A DNA stretch of 64,000 bases from Paenibacillus sp. FJAT-26967 (GTDB lineage: Bacteria > Bacillota > Bacilli > Paenibacillales > NBRC-103111). The stretch lies in contig NZ_LMXH01000006.1 in the NCBI RefSeq assembly GCF_001541095.1, positions 1 through 64,000 of the forward strand, written 5' to 3'. The stretch's first letter is position 1, and the number at the start of each line of letters is the position of its first letter. The position numbers and the translations under genes were made by a program. Positions 11,061 to 19,309 of the stretch are shown piece by piece. Under the pieces are notes generated by a model. The model worked only from the letters and a program-made list of their open reading frames with translations, was not told the origin of the DNA and ran no database searches.

Positions 11061-12161
11061 TTGAGTAAAAAACGAATTCTGCTCCTTTCGGAGGGATTCG
11101 GCTTCGGCCACACCCAGGCGGCACATGCGCTGGCGTCTGCGCTGCGGAGAACGAATCCCGGACTAATCATCCGCGTACTTGAGCTCGGGGCTTTTCTGCA
11201 TCCGACTATTGCACCCTGGATATTCTCTACCTACCGCAAAACAATTGTGTCACAGCCCAAAATGTACGGTCGATTGTACCGTTCCCAATCCGGGAAGCCT
11301 CTTAATGAGGTGCTGCAGCTCGGCCTTCACCAGATTTTTTATCGCAAGGCTTCTGCTGTCATTGACCAGCTTAAGCCGGATATCATCATTTGCACCCACC
11401 CTTTCCCGAATCTGATTGTATCCCGGCTGAAGCGCCAAGGGCTTAAAATTCCCCTGTGCACCCTTTTGACGGATTATGATGCGCACGGGTCATGGATTAA
11501 TCCTGAAGTGGACCGGTATTTCGTCTCCGCTCCTGATGTGAAGCGCAAGCTCGTCAAGAAGGGCGTGCCTTCACGCAGAATCAAGGTAACCGGACTGCCC
11601 GTCCATCCGAGCATCTCCCAGCACCACATTCCGGAAGAGATATATCTGGAGTTCGGACTCCGGGACATGCCGACTGTTATGCTCATGGGAGGCGGATGGG
11701 GGCTGCTGGATGACAAACTGCTGAACCACATCGTCAAATGGCGGGATAAAGCCCAGCTGCTATTCTGCCTCGGCACCAACGAAAAGGCCCGCCAGCAGCT
11801 CCTGTCGGAAGAAATCTTCCGGCACCCCAACATTCATGTTTTCGGTTATACCCGCGAAATCGGCAAGCTGATGGAGATCTCGGATCTTCTCATCACCAAG
11901 CCCGGCGGGATGACCTGTACGGAAGCTATGATCAAGGGAGTGCCTATGCTGTTCTACAATCCGATTCCCGGACAGGAAGAAGAGAACTGCCTTTACTTCA
12001 CGGAGCACGGCTTTGGCCGCGAGCTGGCCTCACTGGACGAGCTGGACGGACATTTCAGTGAGCTGATGGAGAAGCAGCGGGATAGATCGGGGCGAAGCCA
12101 CGGCAATCCCCGGTTCGTATCCCGGCTGTTCTCTCAAAGTGTGATTGAACTGCTGCGCTGA
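11061..12161 (+). CDS. MGDG-synthase/UgtP-like glycosyltransferase
   Basis: A 366-residue GT28-type enzyme. The N-terminal lobe begins with the acceptor-side loop LSEGFGFGHTQAAHAL and the C-terminal lobe has the nucleotide-sugar signature LLITKPGGMTCTEAMIKGVPML followed by NPIPGQEEEN. Relatives transfer glucose or glucuronate to diacylglycerol, or act on other lipid acceptors, at the membrane surface. The start is TTG at 11061 after a GGAAAGGTGAGG ribosome site. It lies 102 bases after tdk and may be cotranscribed. Two paralogues occur at 46486 and 47753. Confidence 0.8.
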   Translation: MSKKRILLLSEGFGFGHTQAAHALASALRRTNPGLIIRVLELGAFLHPTIAPWIFSTYRKTIVSQPKMYGRLYRSQSGKPLNEVLQLGLHQIFYRKASAVIDQLKPDIIICTHPFPNLIVSRLKRQGLKIPLCTLLTDYDAHGSWINPEVDRYFVSAPDVKRKLVKKGVPSRRIKVTGLPVHPSISQHHIPEEIYLEFGLRDMPTVMLMGGGWGLLDDKLLNHIVKWRDKAQLLFCLGTNEKARQQLLSEEIFRHPNIHVFGYTREIGKLMEISDLLITKPGGMTCTEAMIKGVPMLFYNPIPGQEEENCLYFTEHGFGRELASLDELDGHFSELMEKQRDRSGRSHGNPRFVSRLFSQSVIELLR

Positions 12162-12223
12162 GTACCTTCAGACCCTACACGAATATCACATTGCCCTTCC
12201 ACCAATTTCACACAGCATTTCCT

Positions 12224-12251
12224 AACCCGCGGACCTCGGTTCCGGGTTTTT
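12224..12251 (+). terminator. Probable intrinsic terminator
   Basis: AACCCG pairs with CGGGTT around a further CGGA/GGTTC partial pairing, and five T follow. It lies 60 bases after the glycosyltransferase stop. Confidence 0.6.
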
Positions 12252-12390
12252 GCGTTTCCACTCCTTCTGTTCACGATACTCTACTCCCCCTATCTGCCTT
12301 GCTATTTGTCTTAAAAACAGGCATGTACGCTAATCGGCCCGAATAGAATCGAACAGGGGGCTCGGTTTTCTTGAAAGGAAGGTCGATTGC

Positions 12391-13380
12391 ATGAAGACGA
12401 AAGGAAACAAGAAAGAGCTTACTCTCATGCTGATTCCAGGAGCCGGGCATAGAGTTGTCCGCTTCAAGCTCCGCCGCATCAGTCTTTATCTCGTTCCCAC
12501 TACAGCTATTATTGTCATCCTCGGCTTCTCCCTGACCATCTACGTTCAGAATACCTCCTACCAGAATACGACCCACCAACTCACCGAAACTTTCAACGGT
12601 CAGGAAAAACAGCTCACGGATCAACTGATGCTGAAAGATTCGGAGCTTGAAAAGCTGCAAATCGAACTGATCGATTTATCTAAGCAAGCGGAGCAGTTCA
12701 AGGCGAGGCTTGAGGAAATCCGCAAATTGGAGGACAAATTCAGTTCCGGCCCCGCCGCAGGTAAATCTGAATCCGCAGCCGGATTTCCTTCTCCCTCCGC
12801 CCTTTCTTCTATGGGCGGTCCAGCCATTCCGGCTGAAGAGCGGGATATGACCGGCCTTGCTTCCAAAACCCGTTCGGAGCTCTCCGGCATGATCACCGAC
12901 ATCGAAGGGCTTATCACCAGTTTGACGGAGAGCGAACGCAAACTCCAGGAGGCCCGCCGGACCAAACGGATCACGCCTACCATTTGGCCCTCCGACTCCC
13001 GCAGTATCACTTCAACCTTCGGCGTACGGAGAGACCCGTTCTCCGGAAGTCCGAGCGTTCATGCGGGAATAGACATCGACGGAGAGCTGAACGATCCGGT
13101 CTACGCCGCAGCGGACGGGATCGTCTCTGACGCGGAATATAATCCGCAGAAGGGCAACTTCATCGCCATCGATCATTCCCGGGGCCTGCAGACGGAGTAT
13201 CTCCACTTGAACCGGACAGAAGTCCGGCCCGGCAGCACGGTCCGCAAAGGGCAGATCATCGGCAGAGTCGGCTCGACGGGGCGAAGTACAGGCACACATC
13301 TCCATTATGAAGTGCATAAGAACGGCGTAAAAATCAATCCGTCCCCCTATTTGATTTCAAATCGAAAGGATGAAGAATGA
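12391..13380 (+). CDS. M23 (LytM) peptidase, membrane anchored
   Basis: A 329-residue cell-wall hydrolase. A single transmembrane segment (about residues 29-53) places the rest outside. It is followed by a coiled coil (about 60-115), a low-complexity Ser/Pro/Ala linker, and a C-terminal LytM domain. The domain keeps the zinc ligands HAGIDID and HLHYEVHKNG and the catalytic-region histidine in EYLHLN. Such enzymes cut peptidoglycan cross-bridges. Its stop overlaps the next gene, a bactofilin, by 11 bases, a pairing known to shape cells in other bacteria. Confidence 0.9.
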   Translation: MKTKGNKKELTLMLIPGAGHRVVRFKLRRISLYLVPTTAIIVILGFSLTIYVQNTSYQNTTHQLTETFNGQEKQLTDQLMLKDSELEKLQIELIDLSKQAEQFKARLEEIRKLEDKFSSGPAAGKSESAAGFPSPSALSSMGGPAIPAEERDMTGLASKTRSELSGMITDIEGLITSLTESERKLQEARRTKRITPTIWPSDSRSITSTFGVRRDPFSGSPSVHAGIDIDGELNDPVYAAADGIVSDAEYNPQKGNFIAIDHSRGLQTEYLHLNRTEVRPGSTVRKGQIIGRVGSTGRSTGTHLHYEVHKNGVKINPSPYLISNRKDEE

Positions 13381-13834
13381 GATGGTTTTTGAAAAAAAAC
13401 GGCAAGCAGATCTCAAAACGACCGATACCGTCATCGGGGAAAGCTCGATTTGTGAAGGCAAGTTCGTGACCGAAGCCAGTTTGCGGATCGAAGGACAGCT
13501 TATCGGGGATATCGAATGCGCCGGAGACATTGTCATTGGCGAGCATGCCGTAGTCCATTCCAACATTCAGGCTAGAGAAGTAACCATCGCCGGTAAAGTA
13601 AAAGGAAACGTCACAACCAAAGGCAAACTGACCGTCATGAGTACAGGAGAATTGATCGGCAATATCCAGGTGCTTTCTTTTATTGTTCAGGAAGGCGGTA
13701 TTTTCCAGGGTTCCAGCCATATGAGGACAGCTGCCGGTACGGTTGAGGAAATGGATAAGAATGTGAGCAAAATCAACGGCACTTCCTCAGGAAAATCCCG
13801 CAAGGAAGAGCAACCGCTGGCAAGCGCAAACTAA
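13370..13834 (+). CDS. Bactofilin (polymer-forming cytoskeletal protein)
   Basis: A 154-residue protein with a central DUF583/bactofilin beta-helix (about residues 25-115). It is recognised by repeated short turns such as GESSICEGKF, LRIEGQLIGDIECAGDIVIGE, AVVHSNIQAREVTIAGKVKGN and KGKLTVMSTGELIGNIQV. The N- and C-terminal tails are charged and disordered, as is usual. Bactofilins form nucleotide-free filaments that position wall enzymes. The start overlaps the end of the M23 peptidase gene, so the two are probably translationally coupled. Confidence 0.9.
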   Translation: MKNEMVFEKKRQADLKTTDTVIGESSICEGKFVTEASLRIEGQLIGDIECAGDIVIGEHAVVHSNIQAREVTIAGKVKGNVTTKGKLTVMSTGELIGNIQVLSFIVQEGGIFQGSSHMRTAAGTVEEMDKNVSKINGTSSGKSRKEEQPLASAN

Positions 13835-13856
13835 AGTCAAGCAGGAGGTTCCTACA

Positions 13857-14732
13857 TTGCCTCACAAAACAAGGTTGAGCGTCTGGGAAGAGCACCGTTT
13901 CTGGCTGGGTATTCTCTATGATCATGCGACCTTCGTCTGGCAGGACTTGGCGCCCAGTGAAGTGCCATTAATCCGCCAAGCCGAAGAGTTCCGTCAGGCA
14001 TTCGCCGCGATTATCCAGCGGGTAGATCAGATTCCTCATGATTTGCCCGTAAATTCAGACCCCATGATCCAACTGGCTGCGGAAGCACAGACTTTGGCTC
14101 ATAGTTATTACGAGTTCGAAGGTCATATTCAGCATTTGAGAATCGACAATGCGATTGTTATTTCATTAACCCCTTCCTTCTTCAATGGCACCCTGATCGA
14201 GAACGAGGAATATCTGCGGCTGCTCTCTTTCTGGACGCAAGGTCTAGAGGCCGAGGAGCTTTCCTTGTACGGCCTGCTGGATATGTGGTTGGAGGATCAG
14301 CTGGGTCATGCCGTGCTGCTCTGGGATCATCTGGACCCTGTAGAAGTGGAATTATCCGAGACGGGCCGAAGATTCTCTAACACCTTCCAAAGCTATATGG
14401 TCAAAAACAGAGCCATGGGCGGGTATCTCCGGTTTACGCCGCCCGGCTTCCCTGCCCAGCGCCGTTTTGCTTCGGATGTAGCTGCAGCTACTGCCAGCTT
14501 CTATGAATTTGTCGTGCGAATTATCAACTTATATGAGAATCAGGAGCTTCTCAGCCGCCTTACGCTCCGGTTCCTCGATCACCACTTGCCCGAGAGCTGC
14601 TATTTTCTCTACAAGCTGTCTGCGTTCGAACCGAACATCCTCATTCCTAAGAGTTGTTTTCTGTTCAAACCGTTAGCCCCAAGTGAAGATCTCACTTATC
14701 CGCTGGTTCCAACGCAGCCGCGCACCGATTAG
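13857..14732 (+). CDS. DUF2935 domain protein
   Basis: A 291-residue helical protein with two similar halves. Each begins with an aromatic/His motif (SVWEEHRFWLGILYDHA near residue 8 and LDMWLEDQLGHAVLLWDHL near residue 145) and has Glu/His residues placed as in ferritin-like metal-binding helices. This is the DUF2935 family of Bacillales and Clostridia, whose function is unknown. The start is TTG at 13857, with AGGAGG just upstream. It lies 22 bases behind the bactofilin gene, so it belongs to the same operon. Confidence 0.8.
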   Translation: MPHKTRLSVWEEHRFWLGILYDHATFVWQDLAPSEVPLIRQAEEFRQAFAAIIQRVDQIPHDLPVNSDPMIQLAAEAQTLAHSYYEFEGHIQHLRIDNAIVISLTPSFFNGTLIENEEYLRLLSFWTQGLEAEELSLYGLLDMWLEDQLGHAVLLWDHLDPVEVELSETGRRFSNTFQSYMVKNRAMGGYLRFTPPGFPAQRRFASDVAAATASFYEFVVRIINLYENQELLSRLTLRFLDHHLPESCYFLYKLSAFEPNILIPKSCFLFKPLAPSEDLTYPLVPTQPRTD

Positions 14733-14819
14733 TCTGCATTCCCCTTGGGTAAAAGGGAGAAGATGCAGCGGCTTGTTCTTGACCCGCTGACGCGCATAGA
14801 AAAAGGCGGTGGCGAAACA

Positions 14820-16169
14820 ATGAATACGCAAAGATGGGATACACTGATCATCGGATCGGGGCTTGCCGGTTTGAGCTGCGGCCTCGAACTCGCGGAACGC
14901 GGACAACGCGTACATATTCTGGAGGCCGCTCCATACCCCGGCGGGCGTACTTCCAATTGGGCCGATACCGGCATGGAGGTCGAGTCGGGCTTTCACAAAT
15001 ATATCGGCTTCTATCAAGCTCTTCCCGATCTGCTCCGGCGTGCCGGGATTAAGCTGAATAAAATGCTCACCTGGGAAAAAACGTTCGAAATCCGGCTTCC
15101 GGACGGGGAAACGACCGGTGAGTACGGAATCGCGCCTCTCAAATCTCCTATTAAAACCGTAAGCGGCGCCTTCGGCAACAGCGATATCCTGTCCGCAGTA
15201 GACAAGGCATCCCTGATGCCCTTTGTTGCCGAGGGTCTCCGCCTGCTTGCCGAGGATCCGATGGAGCTCGATACATACAGCGTAGCCGAATTCGCCCGCA
15301 AGCACGGCGTCAAGGACGGCGCGCTGGACAACATCCTGACGCCGCTTACTTCCGGCGTTCTGTTCCTGCCGCCCGATCGTTATTCCGCGCTCGTGTTCTT
15401 CGGGCTGTTCGCGCCCGGGCTGCCGAGATTCTACAAGCTTCAGCTCGGAGCGTTCAACGGCGGCATGACGGACGTCATGATCGCTCCGATCGTGGCGAAG
15501 CTGGAATCCCTAGGCAGCCGTGTCAGCCTGAACAGCCCTGTGAGCGCGCTGAGCGTGAAGGAAGGCCGCGTCACCGGCGTGTCACTGGCGGACGGCTCCA
15601 CCCTGGATGCGGACCACGTTGTTCTTGCGACCGAAGTGTCCGCGGCCAAGCACCTGCTCCAACCGGCGTTCGACGGGGAACAGTGGCTCCGGCCGCTCCA
15701 GGAGCTGCCGACCATGCCCGACGTGACGATCCAGCTCGAACTGAGCAAGCCGTTGCTGCCGCAGGACCGGGCAACCTTCGGTCCGGGCACCTGCATCGGC
15801 AGCTTCAGCGAGCAGTCGCGCACGACGTTCCGCGGGGTCCCCGGCCGCGTGTCCATGATCCTCACACCCCCGGAAGAGTTCATCGAGATGCCGGATGAAC
15901 TCATATTCGAGCGGGTGTGCGAGGATGCGGACAAGCTGGGGCTCGGCCTGCGGGCTGCCGCGACGGACTACCGCGTGATCCGCCGCCCGGATCACTTCTA
16001 CGCCGTCCAGCCCGGCAGCGAGCGGCTGCGCCCCGAGCAGCGCACGCCCGTGCCGGGATTGTCGCTGGCTGGCGATTATACGCGCCAGCCGATGTACGCG
16101 ACGATGGAAGGCGCGGTGCTGTCAGGCCGCAAGGCGGCCGAGGCCGTGCTCGGACGCGAGCTGGATTAG
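14820..16169 (+). CDS. FAD-dependent amino-oxidase/phytoene-desaturase-like protein
   Basis: A 449-residue flavoprotein starting at MNTQRWD. The dinucleotide-binding motif is LIIGSGLAGLSCGLELAERG, with the acidic end of strand 2 in VHILEAAPYPGGR. The C-terminal FAD-contact segment is LAGDYTRQPMYATMEGAVLSG. The order fits carotenoid or squalene-type desaturases and HpnE-like enzymes rather than monoamine oxidases. I saw no hopanoid or carotenoid genes nearby, so the substrate is unknown. The frame extends upstream to 14745, but GGCGG spacing and the conserved N-terminus favour 14820. The 3' half is noticeably richer in G+C than its neighbours. Confidence 0.75.
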   Translation: MNTQRWDTLIIGSGLAGLSCGLELAERGQRVHILEAAPYPGGRTSNWADTGMEVESGFHKYIGFYQALPDLLRRAGIKLNKMLTWEKTFEIRLPDGETTGEYGIAPLKSPIKTVSGAFGNSDILSAVDKASLMPFVAEGLRLLAEDPMELDTYSVAEFARKHGVKDGALDNILTPLTSGVLFLPPDRYSALVFFGLFAPGLPRFYKLQLGAFNGGMTDVMIAPIVAKLESLGSRVSLNSPVSALSVKEGRVTGVSLADGSTLDADHVVLATEVSAAKHLLQPAFDGEQWLRPLQELPTMPDVTIQLELSKPLLPQDRATFGPGTCIGSFSEQSRTTFRGVPGRVSMILTPPEEFIEMPDELIFERVCEDADKLGLGLRAAATDYRVIRRPDHFYAVQPGSERLRPEQRTPVPGLSLAGDYTRQPMYATMEGAVLSGRKAAEAVLGRELD

Positions 16170-16252
16170 CAGCCGGTCCGCCGGCGGCGGAGGCGGTGAA
16201 GCCGTGCCATTACATCCTCTTCATGCAGGGCCATCAGTCAGATCCTAAACCG

Positions 16253-16288
16253 AAAAGGCCTGCCAATATGAATTGGCAGGCCTCTTTT
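16253..16288. terminator. Bidirectional intrinsic terminator
   Basis: AGGCCTGCCAAT pairs perfectly with ATTGGCAGGCCT around ATGA, with A/T runs on both sides. It serves the desaturase gene and the converging ABC operon. Confidence 0.9.
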
Positions 16289-16320
16289 AAGTTCTTCTGT
16301 TTTCTCATATCCGCTTGCGG

Positions 16321-17373
16321 TTACTTCTTCTCTTTTTTAACTTCATCCAACAGGGTTAGATCCAGGAATTTACTCAGATCAAGCTCTTCCTTCTTCACGT
16401 TCTTAATGAAACCGGCGTCTATGGAGACTTTAGCCATCTCCTCAATCGCTTCCTTACTCACATCCGGCGTCAGATTCAGACGGGACAATGCCGCTTTAAT
16501 CAGCTCGTTATCGAGACCTTTGCCGCTCAATTGTTTAAGCTGTTTATTAATCAAGTCGTACGATTTATCGGGATTAGCTTTGATAAACTCAATCGCATCG
16601 ATGTTCGCCTGGATGGCACCTTTCGCCATGTCACGGTGATCCTTGAGGAAGTTGTCGCTCGCAACAAGAATGGTAAGCGGGTAATTGCCGTTATTAGGCG
16701 GAATTTTGTCCCAATCAACCAGGATCTTGCCTGTTCCTTCCTTCTCCATCTGGGTTCCCCACGGCTCGGGGATAAGTGTAGCATCGATTTCCTTCTGGCG
16801 CATAGCAATCAGCGTATCGGATGGTGCACGGGCAATAATCTGTACGCCGGACGTATCCGTCGTGACTTTCAACCCTTCCTGCTGAAGCAGCAGACGAAGG
16901 GAAATTTCATTGGTGCTTCCGCGCGTCGGGATGGCGACTGTCTTGCCTACGAGATCCTTCGGACTGGCAATGCCGGATTCCTTACCCACTACGAGAACAG
17001 CTCCGCCGTTGTTGGAACCGGAAATGACCTTGAAGTTCTTGCTCTTCAAATACTGGTTCGTAGACGGTCCGGGACCTACAAAACCCAAGTCAATCTGATC
17101 CGTTGCCAGCGCCGTAGAGAAATCCGATCCGTTATCAAACGGAGTCACTTCTACTTTGACGCCCTCTCCCCAATATTTCTCGAAATATTTGTTTTCAAGG
17201 GCTACATATCCGGCGGCATGCGTCACGTTTTTGAAAATACCGACGCGAACCGTTTCCAGCTTTTTGCCGGTAGTTCCTGCGTCACCGGATTTTTGGGAAT
17301 CCCCATCGCCGCAAGCCGTCAATACCGTTCCAACCAGAAGGATAAGCGTTAATAACCATGCGATTTTCTTCAT
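16321..17373 (-). CDS. ABC importer substrate-binding lipoprotein (nitrate/sulfonate/taurine type)
   Basis: A 350-residue lipoprotein with a signal peptide and lipobox TVLTAC (Cys about residue 21). The mature part is a SsuA/TauA/ThiY-like type II binding protein: VRVGIFKNVTHAAGYVALE starts the first lobe, and GPGPSTNQYLKSKNFKVISGSNNGG sits in the ligand cleft. It is the last gene of a three-gene operon (ATPase, permease, binding protein). The family imports sulfonates, nitrate, taurine or pyrimidine precursors, and the ligand cannot be assigned from sequence. Confidence 0.88.
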   Translation of the reverse strand: MKKIAWLLTLILLVGTVLTACGDGDSQKSGDAGTTGKKLETVRVGIFKNVTHAAGYVALENKYFEKYWGEGVKVEVTPFDNGSDFSTALATDQIDLGFVGPGPSTNQYLKSKNFKVISGSNNGGAVLVVGKESGIASPKDLVGKTVAIPTRGSTNEISLRLLLQQEGLKVTTDTSGVQIIARAPSDTLIAMRQKEIDATLIPEPWGTQMEKEGTGKILVDWDKIPPNNGNYPLTILVASDNFLKDHRDMAKGAIQANIDAIEFIKANPDKSYDLINKQLKQLSGKGLDNELIKAALSRLNLTPDVSKEAIEEMAKVSIDAGFIKNVKKEELDLSKFLDLTLLDEVKKEKK

Positions 17374-17409
17374 CTCTATTTCCCCTTTTCCTATTCCTTA
17401 TCCAACTAT

Positions 17410-18174
17410 TTATTTACTGCCTGATGCAAGGCCGTATCTGACTAAGATCGTATCTTCCAGACGTTTGAAGAAGAAATGGTCGGAGATCGTGCCCAGTACG
17501 GCAATGATAATTACGATACAGAGCATCATAGCCGTGTCGCCGAGGTTCCGTCCATCTTGAAGCATCTGCCCCAAGCCGACGCCTCTGGCAATCAGTTCTC
17601 CGGCAACGAGCGCACGCCATGCGAACGCCCAGGCGACACGCACTCCGTTGATGAGATGCGGGAATGCCGCGGGAACCATGATCTGCCAGAACATCCGCAG
17701 GCCATTGCCGACGCCCATCGTCTGAGCGGCCTTCAAGTAAATGCGCGGGATGTTCAGAATGCCGGTACGGCTGGACATCGCCATCGTCCATGTAGCGCCC
17801 AGCGCCGTAATGAAAATAACCGACGTGTCCGTTAATCCGAACCAGATGATTGCAAACGGCAGCCAAGCGATACTCGGAACGGTTTGCAGAGCAACGACCA
17901 GAAACCCGATCGTATCATCCAGAATCCGGTAGCGTGCGAACAAGAAGCCCAGCAGCGTACCTACCACAAGCGAAATGGAAAAGCCGATCAATAATCTCTT
18001 CAAGCTGCTGAACGTCGCCTCCAGCAGCTGCCCTTCGGTAAAGCCGATCCGGAAAGCATCGAGAGTCTGCAGGACAGAAGGAAACTTCCACCCCCAGTCG
18101 AAGATTCTATATCCCGCCTCCCACGCTATCAGAAGAATTACGAGAAAAATCGTTCTTCTTAAGGCTGTACTCAT
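17410..18174 (-). CDS. ABC importer permease (SsuC/TauC-like)
   Basis: A 254-residue membrane protein with about six transmembrane helices and the EAA loop that contacts the ATPase (KAAQTMGVGNGLRMFWQIMVPAAFPHLINGV). The start at 18174 has a strong AAAGGAGG ribosome site. The first 68 bases therefore overlap the 3' end of the ATPase gene in another frame. It pairs with the binding protein downstream and the ATPase upstream. Confidence 0.9.
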   Translation of the reverse strand: MSTALRRTIFLVILLIAWEAGYRIFDWGWKFPSVLQTLDAFRIGFTEGQLLEATFSSLKRLLIGFSISLVVGTLLGFLFARYRILDDTIGFLVVALQTVPSIAWLPFAIIWFGLTDTSVIFITALGATWTMAMSSRTGILNIPRIYLKAAQTMGVGNGLRMFWQIMVPAAFPHLINGVRVAWAFAWRALVAGELIARGVGLGQMLQDGRNLGDTAMMLCIVIIIAVLGTISDHFFFKRLEDTILVRYGLASGSK

Positions 18175-18946
18175 CGCCCATCTCCTCCTTTACCACTTTC
18201 TCGAGTTCTTCCGCAAGCACATCCATAATCGCGTTCTCCACATGATGAATAACCGAATCTGCATGGTCGCGAGGTCTGGCGGCTTTTACTGCGAATTCCT
18301 TCTTGATTGTGCCGGGACGCGTGGACATCACCACAACCCGGTCGGAGAGGATAACGGCTTCCCGTATATTATGGGTAATAAACAGAATAGTCTTACCCGT
18401 TCTCATCCAGATTTCTTCTAATTCTTTGTGCAAAATAAGCCGGGTCTGCTCGTCGAGCGCCGCAAAAGGCTCGTCCATCAGCAAAATCTCGGGGTCCATT
18501 GCCAGCGCCCGTGCAATAGCGGCGCGCTGCTTCATACCGCCGGATAATTCGTGCGGGTACCGGTCAGCGAACTTGCTCAGATGCACCGTTTTGATCTGCT
18601 CCATTGCCTTCTCATAGCGCTCTTTTTTGGATACGCCTTTCTGTTTCAGACCAAACGCTACATTATCAAGGACAGTGAGCCAGGGGAACAAGGCATGCTC
18701 CTGAAATACCACCACCCGGTCCGAACCCGGTCCGGTCACTTTTGACCCGTTAACCTCAATGATGCCTTCGTCATAGCCTTCTAATCCCGCTACCATGTTC
18801 AGAACCGTCGACTTGCCGCAGCCGGAAGGCCCGAGCAGGGAAACGAATTCTCCCTTATGGATGGTCAGGGATACATCATCAATGGCAGTAAAGGTACCGC
18901 CTTTGCGCTGCTTGAAGGTTTTGTGAACATGCTTGATTTGTATCAT
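18107..18946 (-). CDS. ABC importer ATPase (SsuB/TauB-like)
   Basis: A 279-residue cytosolic ATPase with Walker [12 protein letters not shown], signature LSGGMKQRAAIARAL, Walker B EILLMDEPFAALDE and the switch histidine in ILFITHNIREA. It is first in the operon. Its C-terminal 22 codons overlap the permease gene, and the tail (about residues 250-279) is an unusual Ser/Asn-rich extension, so the ancestral stop may have been earlier. The promoter is at 19023-19050. Confidence 0.92.
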   Translation of the reverse strand: MIQIKHVHKTFKQRKGGTFTAIDDVSLTIHKGEFVSLLGPSGCGKSTVLNMVAGLEGYDEGIIEVNGSKVTGPGSDRVVVFQEHALFPWLTVLDNVAFGLKQKGVSKKERYEKAMEQIKTVHLSKFADRYPHELSGGMKQRAAIARALAMDPEILLMDEPFAALDEQTRLILHKELEEIWMRTGKTILFITHNIREAVILSDRVVVMSTRPGTIKKEFAVKAARPRDHADSVIHHVENAIMDVLAEELEKVVKEEMGDEYSLKKNDFSRNSSDSVGGGI

Positions 18947-19022
18947 CGCTTGATCTCTCCTTCAGACACGGACGAATGTAAACATTCATTTCATTGTTCC
19001 GTTCTTTTCTATATACCAACTT

Positions 19023-19050
19023 ATTTTATCGGAATTATCATATTTGTCAA
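19023..19050 (-). promoter_or_regulatory. SigA-type promoter of the first ABC operon
   Basis: TTGACA (19045-19050) and TAAAAT (19023-19028) are spaced by 16 bases. The spacer contains GGAATTATC on the plus strand, reminiscent of the GGAAT core of sulfur-responsive CymR sites, but this is only suggestive. The rest of 18947-19309 holds the leader and the kdp operon terminator, with no gene seen. Confidence 0.6.
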
Positions 19051-19156
19051 CCAAAAAATCACAAATTCTCATCATTTCCAGTTTATAGCTTTTCAAGAAA
19101 GCTTATTAAGGACGAAATTAAAAATCGCTTACTTTCTTATCCTTGTATAACCAGCA

Positions 19157-19192
19157 CAAAAAAGCCTGCCTCGCAGCGCGAGATCAGACTTG
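19157..19192 (-). terminator. Intrinsic terminator of the kdp operon
   Basis: On the minus strand AAGTCTGATCTCGC pairs with GCGAGGCAGGCTT (one bulge) and six T follow. It lies about 120 bases past the stop of the KdpD-like gene. Confidence 0.7.
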
Positions 19193-19309
19193 TTTGGCGA
19201 TAACGTGTGAGGGCCCGTATCCGCATTTTGCACGTTAAACGTTCGTAATGATCATTCGGCTTCACGCGCCTGGTCTGCCTGGAGGCAATGTCCCTCCTGC
19301 TCTGCCGCG

